Source of the DNA: Kosakonia sp. H02
GTDB taxonomy: Bacteria; Pseudomonadota; Gammaproteobacteria; Enterobacterales; Enterobacteriaceae
Reading direction: 5' to 3'
Assembly (NCBI GenBank): GCA_030704225.1
Contig: CP131915.1
Location: forward strand, 1,674,001-1,738,000
DNA: 64,000 nucleotides
The notes beneath the pieces are model-generated. The model made no database searches, had not been told where the DNA came from, and saw only the letters and a list, made by a program, of their open reading frames with translations. Shown here piece after piece: positions 23,889-32,765 of the stretch. Numbering within the stretch: the first letter of the stretch is position 1; each line of letters opens with the position of its first letter. Made by a program: the position numbers and the translations under genes.

Positions 23889-25091
23889 TTAGCTCATCCC
23901 GGCCTGGGCTTCTGGAGCCGGTCTGGCGACGGCGCGGGCCACCAGCGCGGCTACCAGCACCAGGCTTAACACCACCAGCATTGCGCTGCGCAGGCCGTAG
24001 TGCTCACCGAGGAAACCGAGAAGCGGCGGGCCAACGAGGAATGCCAGATAGCCCGTCGTGGCCACCACGCTGACGCGGGTCGCCGTATCCGGGCCGGTAT
24101 CGCTGGCGGCGGAAATAGTCAGCGGGAAACCGAGCGAGGCGCCAAGCCCCCACAAAATCACCGACACGCCCGCCACCCAGGCGCTGTCGACAAAGATAAT
24201 CAGGCCAATGCCCAGCGCGCCCATTAATGCACTGGCGCGCACTACCGCCACGCGGCTGTAACGGTCAATAAACCAGCCGCCACAAAACCGTCCCACCGTC
24301 ATGCCGAGCGTAAAGCCGGTATAAATCAGCGACCCGGACGTCGGGCTAAAGCCGTGGCCGTCCACCATCAACAGCGGCAGCCAGTCGTTGGCGGAACCTT
24401 CGGCAAACGCCATCGCCAGCACCACTACGCCGATCAACAGCAGTTGCGTATCGCGCCAGAACGGCATGCCTTTTTTGCCGTGCGCATTCTCTTCGCCACT
24501 GTTTTTGCCGGTGCCCTCCGGGATTGCCGCAATGGCCAGCATAATCGGCACAATCGCCACCAGACCGGCCAGCAAAATATGCACGTTTGCGGCGACGCCG
24601 AAGGCGGTTAACGACATGCCGATCCCGGCCCCGACTAACGTGCCAAAACTGTAAAAGCCATGCATCATCGGCAGCACGGTTTTGTTCATCTCCTGCTCGA
24701 CGATCGCGCCTTCAATATTCATTGCCACTTCGCCCGCGCCCAGGCTGCCGCCAAAGCAGGCCAGCCCAAGGGCAAACAGCAGCGGTGAAGCAAACCACAG
24801 CGCGATACTTAACATCACCATTCCGATGACAGAGAAAGACATGCTGGCGCGAATCACTTTGCGCGCGCCAAAGCGTTTAACCAGCCATCCCGAAGAGAGA
24901 ATGCCGCTCATCGAACCGACCGACAGGCCGAACAGCACCGCACCCATTTCGGCCGTGGAGACAGATAAAATATCGCGGATGGCCGGGGTGCGCGTGGCCC
25001 ATGACGCCATTAATAAGCCGGGTATAAAGAAGAAGGTAAACAATGCCCATAAACGGTATCGCAGGGCTTTTCGGGGGGCGTTAGCGGTCAT
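23889..25091 (-). CDS. ybjJ: MFS-family inner membrane protein YbjJ
   Basis: 400 residues with about 12 membrane helices, close to E. coli YbjJ (402). MFS landmarks are FIPGLLMASWATRTPAIRD near the start, SSGWLVKRFGARKVI as motif A, and CGGWFIDRYSRVAVV at the start of the second half. The substrate is unknown. It is convergent with mdfA and divergent from the TetR-family gene, which may regulate it. Confidence 0.9.
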   Translation of the reverse strand: MTANAPRKALRYRLWALFTFFFIPGLLMASWATRTPAIRDILSVSTAEMGAVLFGLSVGSMSGILSSGWLVKRFGARKVIRASMSFSVIGMVMLSIALWFASPLLFALGLACFGGSLGAGEVAMNIEGAIVEQEMNKTVLPMMHGFYSFGTLVGAGIGMSLTAFGVAANVHILLAGLVAIVPIMLAIAAIPEGTGKNSGEENAHGKKGMPFWRDTQLLLIGVVVLAMAFAEGSANDWLPLLMVDGHGFSPTSGSLIYTGFTLGMTVGRFCGGWFIDRYSRVAVVRASALMGALGIGLIIFVDSAWVAGVSVILWGLGASLGFPLTISAASDTGPDTATRVSVVATTGYLAFLVGPPLLGFLGEHYGLRSAMLVVLSLVLVAALVARAVARPAPEAQAGMS

Positions 25092-25171
25092 AACTTCACA
25101 TCAACCAATGAAAAGATGAGAAAACAGTAGCAAGTAAGTGTACATTTGTACATAAATCAGTGAGAGGATTT

Positions 25172-25714
25172 ATGGCCCGACGTCCAAACGACCCCCAGCG
25201 GCGCGATCGCATTCTTGAAGCAACGCTCGAAATGATTGCTGAACACGGCATTCATGCGGTAACGCACCGCAAAATCGCCAATTGTGCGGATGTGCCGCTC
25301 GGCTCGATGACCTATTACTTTTCCGGCATCGACGCGCTGCTTGAAGAGGCGTTTAGCCGCTTTACGCAGCAGATGTCGTTGCAGTATCAGACATTTTTCG
25401 ATGATGTCGGCAGCCCTGAACAGGCGTGCGAAGCGATCACCGGGCTGATTCACAGTGCACAAGTTACCACCGCGCGCAATATGGAACTGATGTATCAGCT
25501 TTATGCCTTTATGAGCCGCCAGGCGACGTTAAAAAGTGTAATGCAAAACTGGATGCAAACCAGCCAGGCGACGCTTGAGCGCTGGTTTGATCCGGTGACG
25601 GCGCGCGCATTAGATGCCTTTATCGAAGGGATGACGCTGCACTTTGTGATTGACCGCGAACCGCTAAAGCGTGCAGAGATCCGCTTGATGGTGGGAAGAA
25701 TTGCAGGGTGTTGA
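25172..25714 (+). CDS. ybjK: TetR-family regulator YbjK (RcdA)
   Basis: 180 residues. The N-terminal TetR helix-turn-helix is clear: RRDRILEATLEMIAEHGIHAVTHRKIANCADVPLGSMTYYF (about residues 12-52) with the recognition helix before YYF. The C-terminal domain is helical. In E. coli the protein (RcdA) acts on csgD and other stress and biofilm genes. I chose ATG 25172, which has GAGAGG upstream; a GTG four codons earlier is possible. It is divergent from ybjJ across a short promoter region. Confidence 0.9.
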   Translation: MARRPNDPQRRDRILEATLEMIAEHGIHAVTHRKIANCADVPLGSMTYYFSGIDALLEEAFSRFTQQMSLQYQTFFDDVGSPEQACEAITGLIHSAQVTTARNMELMYQLYAFMSRQATLKSVMQNWMQTSQATLERWFDPVTARALDAFIEGMTLHFVIDREPLKRAEIRLMVGRIAGC

Positions 25715-25783
25715 TGGCGAGTGTGGCGTTATCAATGTAAAAATAAAGGCATTACAATTTCTTAACGATCAAGCAGGCAAGGA

Positions 25784-26248
25784 ATGGTAGTCAATACAGC
25801 GATGTGGTTAGTGTCCTCTGCGGCGTTTTTCGCCTGGATTTTTTGCGTCACCCTGAAAAAGACCTTCCGTACCAACGCGAAATATTTTGGCATGTTGATT
25901 GTGGTGCATTTATCGCTGAGCATTACGGCTATCGCGCTGAAAAAGCACGGCATCGTTGTGCTGCATAAAGACTCTGCCCCATGGTTACGTACGTATATCG
26001 GATTGTTTCTTAAAAGCTATATGGCGTTAGTGATGATGATGTTAACGAGCTTTTTTATTGCGCTGGTCAGCAAAGGGGCGCCAAAAATGACGCATTTCCA
26101 TAAAACTTATAATGCCGCCAACCTGCATCGTAACCCACTGAAATTTTACCTGCGTCGGGAGTCTGGCATTGTCTGGGGTTATCGGCTGTTCGTTATGATG
26201 GGCGGCGTTTATGTGCTGTGGGCGATATGGTTTAAATTGCCGTTTTGA
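25784..26248 (+). CDS. Four-helix membrane protein, unknown
   Basis: A 154-residue protein with four hydrophobic segments: about residues 3-22, 36-55, 73-94 and 132-152. The segment TYNAANLHRNPLKFYLRRESG is basic and probably cytoplasmic. AAGGA lies just before the ATG. I do not recognise a family, and E. coli has no gene here. It opens an accessory block of three genes between ybjK and rybB. Confidence 0.6.
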   Translation: MVVNTAMWLVSSAAFFAWIFCVTLKKTFRTNAKYFGMLIVVHLSLSITAIALKKHGIVVLHKDSAPWLRTYIGLFLKSYMALVMMMLTSFFIALVSKGAPKMTHFHKTYNAANLHRNPLKFYLRRESGIVWGYRLFVMMGGVYVLWAIWFKLPF

Positions 26249-26477
26249 TGGGGATGGACGTACCGCTAGCTTAAGATGATGAGTTGCTGGAAACTCCCCG
26301 GATATCAGTTGGCCTGCTGTACCGGCGGTGTAGGCCATTCTCCCTTATACCAGGTTAGCCGCATATACCAACGAAGACACATGTCGAGGATGCGGCAAAA
26401 GTTCACAATGTAACCATAATATGATTAAGTTAGTTGCAGCGTTATATCAGGTATGAAACCGGAATGGATAAGAAAAA

Positions 26478-27292
26478 ATGGATATATATCTGAACCAGAA
26501 CAGGTCTACTAATTACTATTCTGCCATGGCGCAGATAGAAGCAAACTCTCTGTGGAACGTAGCAACGCAGGTTGCCAGCGCACACTTTAAAGATGGGCTG
26601 ACCCGTATCAGGTTCCTTGATGAAATCAAAGAATTCATGAGTGCGCAGCTTAACGGTATCCGTCAGGCTAAGAATGATGACCTGTGCAAAGTGTGCATAA
26701 CTAATTTAAAAGCCGAACGCGATAACCTTAAGATTCAGGACAGAATGTTGCGCACCGGTGAGGCTTATCTGGCTGCCGCCGTAAAACTTTATGAAGAAAA
26801 TGGGAAAATTGTTGGTTATGTGATTGGCGCAGTAGGGGGGGCGTTGGCGCACTGCAGATTGTAGGTGGTGCATCCATGGCAATTGGATCCGCTACTACAG
26901 GGAATGTCCTGGGAGTCATTGCTGGAGCAACGCTGATCTTTCATGGAACCAGTAATCTGCTGGAAAATGTGGATAAGCTAAGTGGAGCGGCGAATCCGAT
27001 AAATATTGCTCAGGATGCGTATATGGGGGCGGCAGAGTTTCTGGGATTTGAGCGTAAAACAGGCATGTTGGCATATCAGGGTATGAATCTGGTCACATCT
27101 GTATATGGCATATTCCGTCCGATGCTTAAACCTGAAAGCTGGCGGCTGTATGATTGGTTATCCAATGACTTTTATCGCAAAGTGTCAACTATGACTCGTC
27201 CGGCGCTGGCAATTGAAGTGGGCAAATCCGGCCAAAAACTTTATACAATGGGCAAAACATATAATACCAATGAGAAACAATTTGCTCGGTAG
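26478..27292 (+). pseudogene. DUF4225-family protein, frameshifted at a G7 run
   Basis: The first frame (26478-26864) gives 128 residues ending soon after GAVGGAL. The second (to 27292) continues with LQIVGGASMAIGSATTGNVLG, LIFHGTSNLLENV and LKPESWRLYDWLSNDFYRK. The latter blocks are those of DUF4225 proteins: glycine-rich hydrophobic hairpin, HG..N..E, LKP..WRL. The break lies in a run of seven G at 26835-26841. One more G would join both frames as VGGGVGALQIVGG without any stop, giving about 272 residues, a normal family length. So this is a one-base loss by slippage, a phase-variable switch or an assembly error. The function of DUF4225 is unknown; toxin-like roles are suspected from its contexts. 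Confidence 0.75.
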
Positions 27293-27305
27293 GCGAAAAG
27301 GAGGG

Positions 27306-27632
27306 TTATCCCTCCTTGCGTAAATATTTCACAGCCTTCCATGAAACAGACAGAGGTGCCATTCCCAATATAAAAAGACTTAAAACGATAATTATGGCGA
27401 AATAAATCAATCCATTACCGTAATCTCTTGTAACAGTGGCATAGGTGGTAAAAAGCAGTAAACCAATGACAATGAGCCAGGACGTATAGAAACGTCTTTT
27501 TAGCTCAACTAAAAGCGAATGCAGAGTGCGATCTTTACGCTGTGGTTCCTCAAGTATTGCACGTAAATTAGCGATATTTTTATCAGTAAACCCGTATGAC
27601 CGAAGTTTCGTTTCCTGTTGTGCGTCTATCAC
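27306..27632 (-). CDS. Small two-helix membrane protein, possible partner of the DUF4225 protein
   Basis: A 108-residue protein with a soluble helical N-terminus (about 45 residues) and two membrane segments at about 49-67 (TSWLIVIGLLLFTTYATV) and 75-97 (LIYFAIIIVLSLFILGMAPL). It ends 13 bases from the DUF4225 gene on the opposite strand. Small membrane proteins of this kind often neighbour DUF4225 genes and may neutralise them, but that is inference. No known domain was recognised. Confidence 0.55.
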   Translation of the reverse strand: MIDAQQETKLRSYGFTDKNIANLRAILEEPQRKDRTLHSLLVELKRRFYTSWLIVIGLLLFTTYATVTRDYGNGLIYFAIIIVLSLFILGMAPLSVSWKAVKYLRKEG

Positions 27633-27936
27633 CCTTCACTCCTGAACTTTGAATACTCCTGTCTGAATTATAGAAAACAATAACAGCTATAGAAGACCAA
27701 GAACAGATTCACCAATCACTGAAACCACCAGTCTCTCCATTGTGCCAGTGGGCAGACAAAGCCCGCCACGTGCGCCGCGCGCATAACAGCCAGAACATAA
27801 GCATACCCTCTCAATCCAGAGAGATTGCTTTATGGCTCGGGATTAACATCACGCGCCACGCTTGAAGCGCTGCCACCACGTATCTTGAACGGCTTCTCTA
27901 AATGGCTATTTATTAGAGCCATAAATTTCAGGCAAC
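27633..27936. other. Intergenic stretch upstream of rybB terminus
   Basis: No gene seen. It contains the promoter region of the small membrane protein at 27306 and a short inverted repeat (GGCTATTTATTAGAGCC, 27904-27920). It is probably the right border of the accessory block between ybjK and rybB. Confidence 0.3.
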
Positions 27937-28015
27937 AAAAAACCCATCAACCTTGAACCTAATCGGCGGGGTTGATGGGCTCCACAAAATGGGGACATCA
28001 AAGAAAAGCAGTGGC
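27937..28015 (-). ncRNA. rybB: RybB small RNA
   Basis: On the minus strand the RNA begins GCCACTGCTTTTC, the invariant RybB 5' seed that pairs with many outer-membrane-protein mRNAs. It runs through TTTGATGTCCCCATTTTG and ends in a terminator stem (CCCATCAACC ... GGTTGATGGG) with six U, giving 79 nt, as in E. coli. Its position between ybjK and ybjL is conserved. RybB is Hfq-dependent and lowers porin synthesis under envelope stress. Confidence 0.95.
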
Positions 28016-28019
28016 ACTA

Positions 28020-28050
28020 GTTATGACTGACACCCCAGAAAAAAGTTCTG
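28020..28050 (-). promoter_or_regulatory. Sigma-E promoter of rybB
   Basis: Upstream of the RNA start, the minus strand reads AGAACTTTTTTC (-35 core GAACTT, 28048-28043) and GTCAGTCA (-10, around 28030-28024), ending about nine bases before position 28015. This agrees with the sigma-E consensus GGAACTT...TCNNA and with known rybB control. Confidence 0.75.
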
Positions 28051-28081
28051 CGCATAACCGAAATATTTTTCAGCTTCAGAC

Positions 28082-29767
28082 TTATCCGAGACCAGGCCAG
28101 ATAATAATGATCAATGTCCCTGCTAACGTCAGCAGCACGTTGGCAATCGCATAGGTTCCGGCATAGCCCAGCGCCGGAATATTGCTGCGCGCGGTATCGC
28201 TGATAATCTCCATTGCCGGAGCGCAGGTGCGGGCACCCATCATCGCGCCGAACAGCAGGGCGCGGTTCATCTTTAACACATATGCCCCAAACAGGAAGCA
28301 GATCAGCACCGGCACAAGGCTGACAATAAGACCGGCGATCAGCATCTGTCCGCCCACTGCGCCAAGCCCGTTGCCAATCCCGCTCCCGGCGCTTAAGCCG
28401 ACACCGGCCATAAACACCATCAGACCGAACTCTTTCACCATCATCAGCGCGCCCTGGGGGATATAGCCGAAGGTTGGATGGTTGGCGCGCAGGAAGCCGA
28501 GCATAATCCCGGCGAACAGCAGACCGGCGGCGTTACCGATGCCAAAGCTGAACGTGCTGAACTGGAAAGTGATCATGCCGATCATCAGGCCGACAATAAA
28601 GAAGGCGCAGAAAGCGAGGAGATCGGTCACCTGGCTGTGAATCGAGATAAAGCCGATACGGTCGGCGATGGTTTTCACCCGGCGTGCATCACCGCTGACC
28701 TGCAACACATCGCCTTTGTTCAGCACGATATTGTCATCAATCGGCATTTCAATCTGGCTGCGGATCACGCGGTTAAGGAAGCAACCATGATCGGTCAGCT
28801 TTAACTGCGCCAGACGGCGACCAACGACGTTATGGTTCTTTACCACCACTTCTTCGGTAACGATGCGCATATCCAGCAGATCGCGGTCGAACACCTCTTT
28901 GCCGTTACGGAAACTGGGATCGAGACGTGCGTGCGCATCCGGGTAGCCGACCAGTGAAATTTCATCGCCCATTTGCAGCACAGCATCTCCGTCCGGGTTG
29001 GCGAGAATACCGTTGCGGCGAATACGTTCGATATAACAACCGGTCTGGCGATAAATGCCCAGTTCGCGCAGGTTCTTGCCGTCCGCCCACGCCACCAGTT
29101 CCGGCCCGACGCGATAGGCGCGGATCACCGGCAAATAAACTTTACGATGGGCATCCGTATCCAGACCGCGCTCGCGGGCGATCTGCTGGGCGCTGGTCTG
29201 CAAATCCTGATGTTGCAGCTTGGGTAAATAGCGCGCGCCGAAAATCAGGCTAACCAGACCAATCAGATAAGTTAACGCATAGCCGAGGCTGAGATTATCC
29301 AGCGCGCTTGAAAGCTGGCTGCTCTCCATGCCGGTATGGCGTAGCGTATCGCCCGCGCCCACCAGCACCGGGGTTGAGGTCATCGACCCTGCCAGCATCC
29401 CGGCCGTCAGGCCGATATCCCAGCCAAACAATTTGCCAAGCCCTAAAGCAATCAACAGCGCGCTACCGACTAATACCAACGCCAGCATCAGATAATTCTT
29501 GCCGTCGCGAAAAAAAATAGAGAAAAAATTCGGCCCAGCCTCAACACCAACGCAGAAAATAAACAGCATAAAGCCGAGGTTTAACGCATCTGTGTTTATG
29601 CTGAAATGTTGCTGACCTAATAATAAAGAAACGACCAAAACGCCAATGGAATTACCAAGTTGTACTGAACCCAAACGTAATTTACCGAGACAAAGCCCGA
29701 GTGTCAGAACGACAAACAATAACAGTATGTAATTCCCATTTAACAAATCTGCGACGTTTATATTCAC
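28082..29767 (-). CDS. ybjL: Putative transport protein YbjL (AspT/YidE family)
   Basis: 561 residues, as in E. coli. Two blocks of about five membrane helices flank a cytoplasmic core with two TrkA-C (RCK_C) domains: about residues 205-290 (GPELVAWADGKNLRELGIY) and 293-375 (VVVKNHNVVGRRLAQL). Glycine-rich membrane motifs GSMTSTPVLVGAGD and GARTCAPAMEIISDTA are typical of the AAE exchangers. The substrate in E. coli is not settled; glutamate export has been proposed for related proteins. It has its own promoter and is divergent from ybjM. Confidence 0.93.
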   Translation of the reverse strand: MNINVADLLNGNYILLLFVVLTLGLCLGKLRLGSVQLGNSIGVLVVSLLLGQQHFSINTDALNLGFMLFIFCVGVEAGPNFFSIFFRDGKNYLMLALVLVGSALLIALGLGKLFGWDIGLTAGMLAGSMTSTPVLVGAGDTLRHTGMESSQLSSALDNLSLGYALTYLIGLVSLIFGARYLPKLQHQDLQTSAQQIARERGLDTDAHRKVYLPVIRAYRVGPELVAWADGKNLRELGIYRQTGCYIERIRRNGILANPDGDAVLQMGDEISLVGYPDAHARLDPSFRNGKEVFDRDLLDMRIVTEEVVVKNHNVVGRRLAQLKLTDHGCFLNRVIRSQIEMPIDDNIVLNKGDVLQVSGDARRVKTIADRIGFISIHSQVTDLLAFCAFFIVGLMIGMITFQFSTFSFGIGNAAGLLFAGIMLGFLRANHPTFGYIPQGALMMVKEFGLMVFMAGVGLSAGSGIGNGLGAVGGQMLIAGLIVSLVPVLICFLFGAYVLKMNRALLFGAMMGARTCAPAMEIISDTARSNIPALGYAGTYAIANVLLTLAGTLIIIIWPGLG

Positions 29768-30049
29768 GGAGGCTAACTTCTTGTTTACTTGTAAGCTGTT
29801 GATAGAAATGGTGATTTAAGCTAGTGTTTTGTCTATGCGCTGGCGTATGAAAAAAAGCAGTGCAACACCAGACACTCCTCACAAAACAAAAACAAGCTGT
29901 TAGTTTAATCGCAATAGATAACAACGGCTAGTGAGAATCGCGTATTCGCGTGGGTGCTTTTTCTGGCAAGGATTGCCGCAACGTTTTATCTGTCCGACAT
30001 TCTTTTGAACGGTATAAACAGCGAAAAGAGAAAAAGTCAGGAGGATTGT

Positions 30050-30421
30050 TTGAAGAATAGGCGAAGTTGGGTCGGCGTTATTTGTTGCTCTTTACTTTTT
30101 ATCGCTGTGTGCCTCTCTCTGGTCATCAATATGAAGGGCGTATTGCCTGCGCCTGGCGATCCGGCGGTCGGTTTACTGTTTTTCATGGTGCCCGGTATTG
30201 TCGCAGGCTTAGTTGCCCGCCGCCGCCGGGCCATTGTACCGTTGGTTGGAGCCGTCCTGGCCGCACCAGTCTGCTACCTGTTAATTCACTTACTTTTAAC
30301 GCCAGTGCGATCATTCTGGCAGGAAGTGGCCTGGCTGTTTAGCGCCGTTTTCTGGTGCGGAATGGGCGGTCTGGGCTGCTATTTTGTGCACAAACTCTTT
30401 AAGCCACGTAAGCGGCTCTGA
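30050..30421 (+). CDS. ybjM: Inner membrane protein YbjM
   Basis: 123 residues from a TTG at 30050 with AGGAGGA just upstream. This start aligns with the E. coli N-terminus (M/L-K-x-R/K-x-x-W); the longer open frame upstream does not match. Four hydrophobic segments are seen, and the C-terminal half (TPVRSFWQEVAWLFSAVFWC) is the best conserved part. Function unknown. In E. coli grxA and ybjC follow; here nfsA follows directly after 84 bases. Confidence 0.85.
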   Translation: MKNRRSWVGVICCSLLFIAVCLSLVINMKGVLPAPGDPAVGLLFFMVPGIVAGLVARRRRAIVPLVGAVLAAPVCYLLIHLLLTPVRSFWQEVAWLFSAVFWCGMGGLGCYFVHKLFKPRKRL

Positions 30422-30505
30422 AATACGTTGTGCAAATTCCGCCTACTGCGCTCGCCGTCGCGTAGCCTATACTGGAGGTCTTGTTTATCCGGGGGATTAT
30501 TCAAC

Positions 30506-31228
30506 ATGACACCCACTATTGAATTGCTGTGCGCCCATCGTTCCATTCGCCATTTTACCGACAAGCCTGTTACCGGGGCGCAGCGCGACGCCATTATCGC
30601 CAGCGCTCAGGCAACATCGAGCTCCAGCTTTTTGCAGTGCAGTTCCATTATCCGCATCACCGATCGCGCAATACGCGAGCAACTGGTGACGCTGACCGGC
30701 GGGCAAAAGCACGTGGCACAGGCGGCAGAATTTTGGGTATTCTGCGCCGACTTTCATCGTAACTTTGAAATTTGCCCGGAGGCGCAGCCAGGCCTTGCTG
30801 AGCAACTGCTGCTCGGCGTGGTCGATACCGCGTTGATGGCGCAGAACGCTTTTACGGCGGCGGAATCGCTCGGGCTGGGTGGCGTTTACATCGGCGGTAT
30901 TCGTAACAACATTGAAGCGGTGGGGGAACTGCTTAACGTGCCGAAACACGTGTTGCCGCTATTTGGTCTGTGCCTTGGCTGGCCTGCGGATATACCGGAT
31001 CAGAAACCACGCATGCCGGCGAAACTGATGGTGCATGAAAATCACTATCAACCCCTGGATCGCGATCTACTGGCGCAGTACGACGATGAGTTAGCCCACT
31101 ATTATCTGACGCGTGACAGCAATACCCGCCGCGATACGTGGAGCGATCATATTCGTCGCACCATTATTAAAGAGAATCGTCCGTTTATTCTCGATTACTT
31201 GCATAAACAGGGCTGGGCGACGCGCTAA
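30506..31228 (+). CDS. nfsA: Oxygen-insensitive NADPH nitroreductase NfsA
   Basis: 240 residues, as in E. coli NfsA. An FMN-dependent homodimer reducing nitroaromatics and quinones by two electrons with NADPH. FMN-binding blocks are CAHRSIRHFTDKPV (residues 9-22), SSSFLQCSSIIRI and LGLGGVYIGGIRNN. The C-terminal basic residues around RRDTWSDHIRR match the NADPH-binding end of the family. The ATG at 30506 gives the standard N-terminus MTPTIELLCAH. It is followed by rimK 72 bases downstream, probably co-transcribed. Confidence 0.95.
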   Translation: MTPTIELLCAHRSIRHFTDKPVTGAQRDAIIASAQATSSSSFLQCSSIIRITDRAIREQLVTLTGGQKHVAQAAEFWVFCADFHRNFEICPEAQPGLAEQLLLGVVDTALMAQNAFTAAESLGLGGVYIGGIRNNIEAVGELLNVPKHVLPLFGLCLGWPADIPDQKPRMPAKLMVHENHYQPLDRDLLAQYDDELAHYYLTRDSNTRRDTWSDHIRRTIIKENRPFILDYLHKQGWATR

Positions 31229-31300
31229 TTCCCGTTCATCCTGCCCAACGCTGCGTGTATCATACGCAGGCTTCGACTGGTCTTCTGCGAGAGGTGCAGG

Positions 31301-32203
31301 GTGAAAATAGCCATATTATCCCGGGATGGAACGCTCTATTCCTGTAAACGCCTGCGCGAAGCTGCGATGCAGCGCGGGCACCAAATCGAAATCCTCGATC
31401 CTCTCTCCTGTTACATGAATATCAGCCCGGCGGCGTCGTCGATTCATTACAAAGGCCGCCAGCTTCCCCATTTTGACGCGGTGATCCCGCGTATCGGTTC
31501 GGCTATCACTTTTTATGGCACCGCTGCGCTGCGCCAGTTTGAAATTCTCGGCAGTTATCCGCTCAATGAATCGGTCGCCATTACCCGCGCCAGAGACAAG
31601 CTGCGTTCGTTGCAGTTGCTGGCACGCCAGGGGATCGACCTGCCCATTACCGGCATTGCCCACTCGCCCGATGACACCAGCGATCTGATCGACATGGTGG
31701 GCGGCGCGCCGCTGGTGGTGAAACTGGTCGAAGGCACGCAGGGCATCGGCGTGGTATTGGCAGAAACCCGCCAGGCGGCAGAGAGCGTGATCGACGCTTT
31801 TCGCGGCCTCAATGCGCACATTCTGGTGCAGGAATTTATCGCCGAAGCGAAAGGGTGCGATATTCGCTGCCTGGTGGTGGGCAACGAGGTGGTTGCGGCC
31901 ATTGAGCGGCGGGCGAAAGCGGGAGATTTTCGCTCCAACCTGCACCGGGGCGGGCAGGCAACCCTTGCCACCATTACCCCGCGCGAGCGCGAAATGGCGC
32001 TGGCCGCCGCACAAACGCTGGGGCTGGACGTGGCAGGCGTCGATATTTTGCGTGCCAAACGCGGGCCGCTGGTGATGGAAGTTAATGCCTCGCCAGGTCT
32101 TGAAGGAATAGAAAAAGCCACCGGGCTGGATATTGCCGGGCGCATGATCCAGTGGATCGAACGCCACGCGACGCCAGGTTTTTGCCTGAAAACCGGCGGC
32201 TAA
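31301..32203 (+). CDS. rimK: Ribosomal protein S6 modification protein RimK
   Basis: 300 residues with a GTG start, matching E. coli length and N-terminus (MKIAILSRDGTLYSCKRLREA). ATP-grasp ligase: N-terminal preATP-grasp domain, then PLVVKLVEGTQGIGVVL (ATP lid), ILVQEFIAEAKGCDIRCLVVG, and the metal-binding VMEVNASPGLEGIE. It adds glutamates to the C-terminus of ribosomal protein S6 and can make poly-glutamate. A terminator follows before ybjN. Confidence 0.95.
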   Translation: MKIAILSRDGTLYSCKRLREAAMQRGHQIEILDPLSCYMNISPAASSIHYKGRQLPHFDAVIPRIGSAITFYGTAALRQFEILGSYPLNESVAITRARDKLRSLQLLARQGIDLPITGIAHSPDDTSDLIDMVGGAPLVVKLVEGTQGIGVVLAETRQAAESVIDAFRGLNAHILVQEFIAEAKGCDIRCLVVGNEVVAAIERRAKAGDFRSNLHRGGQATLATITPREREMALAAAQTLGLDVAGVDILRAKRGPLVMEVNASPGLEGIEKATGLDIAGRMIQWIERHATPGFCLKTGG

Positions 32204-32231
32204 GTCTATTTTCCTGCGTTACGCATGGTAC

Positions 32232-32267
32232 GCCCCTGGCTTTTTGCGTAAGCTAGGGGCAATTTTT
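32232..32267 (+). terminator. Terminator after rimK
   Basis: GCCCCTGGCTT and AAGCTAGGGGC form an 11-position stem with one mismatch, followed by AATTTTT. It separates nfsA-rimK from ybjN, and ybjN's leader may start just after it. Confidence 0.75.
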
Positions 32268-32285
32268 CCCTAAGAGAGTTGTTTT

Positions 32286-32765
32286 ATGGATTCGCTGGTC
32301 GTTCCTGGTCTGGATACGCTTCGTCACTGGCTCGATGAACTGGGCATCAATTTTTTTGAATGCGATAACTGCCAGGCGCTGCATCTGCCGCATATGCAAA
32401 ATTTTGATGGCGTGTTCGATGCAAAAATCGACCTGGTTAATGATATTTTGCTCTTTACCGCCATGGCGGAAGTTAAACCTTCTGCGCTGCTGGCGCTGGC
32501 AGGCGATCTTTCCGCCATCAATGCCAGCTCATTAACCGTAAAAGCGTTTCTCGATATTCAGGATGATAATCTGCCGAAGCTGGTGGTTTGCCAGTCCTTA
32601 AGCGTTGCGGCAGGCGTTGCTTTCGAGCAATTTGCCTGGTTTATGCGCCAGAGCGAAGAGCAGATTTCGATGGTCATTATGGAGGCCAGCGCACATCAGT
32701 TGCTGTTCACTGCCGGGGAAGAAGATATGATGCCTGGCGAAGAGTCGCACAATTTTCTTCACTGA
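32286..32765 (+). CDS. ybjN: YbjN family protein
   Basis: 159 residues (158 in E. coli), soluble and acidic; YbjN-domain protein resembling type III secretion chaperones in fold. Landmarks are LRHWLDELGINFFECDNCQALHLPH near residue 14 and the central FDAKIDLVNDILLFTAMAE. In E. coli it affects motility, exopolysaccharide and stress tolerance when overexpressed. It has its own promoter region after the rimK terminator. Confidence 0.9.
   Translation: MDSLVVPGLDTLRHWLDELGINFFECDNCQALHLPHMQNFDGVFDAKIDLVNDILLFTAMAEVKPSALLALAGDLSAINASSLTVKAFLDIQDDNLPKLVVCQSLSVAAGVAFEQFAWFMRQSEEQISMVIMEASAHQLLFTAGEEDMMPGEESHNFLH

Noticed and set aside
31316..32167. 283-codon minus-strand frame inside rimK
   Set aside because: Antisense to RimK, whose length and motifs are complete.
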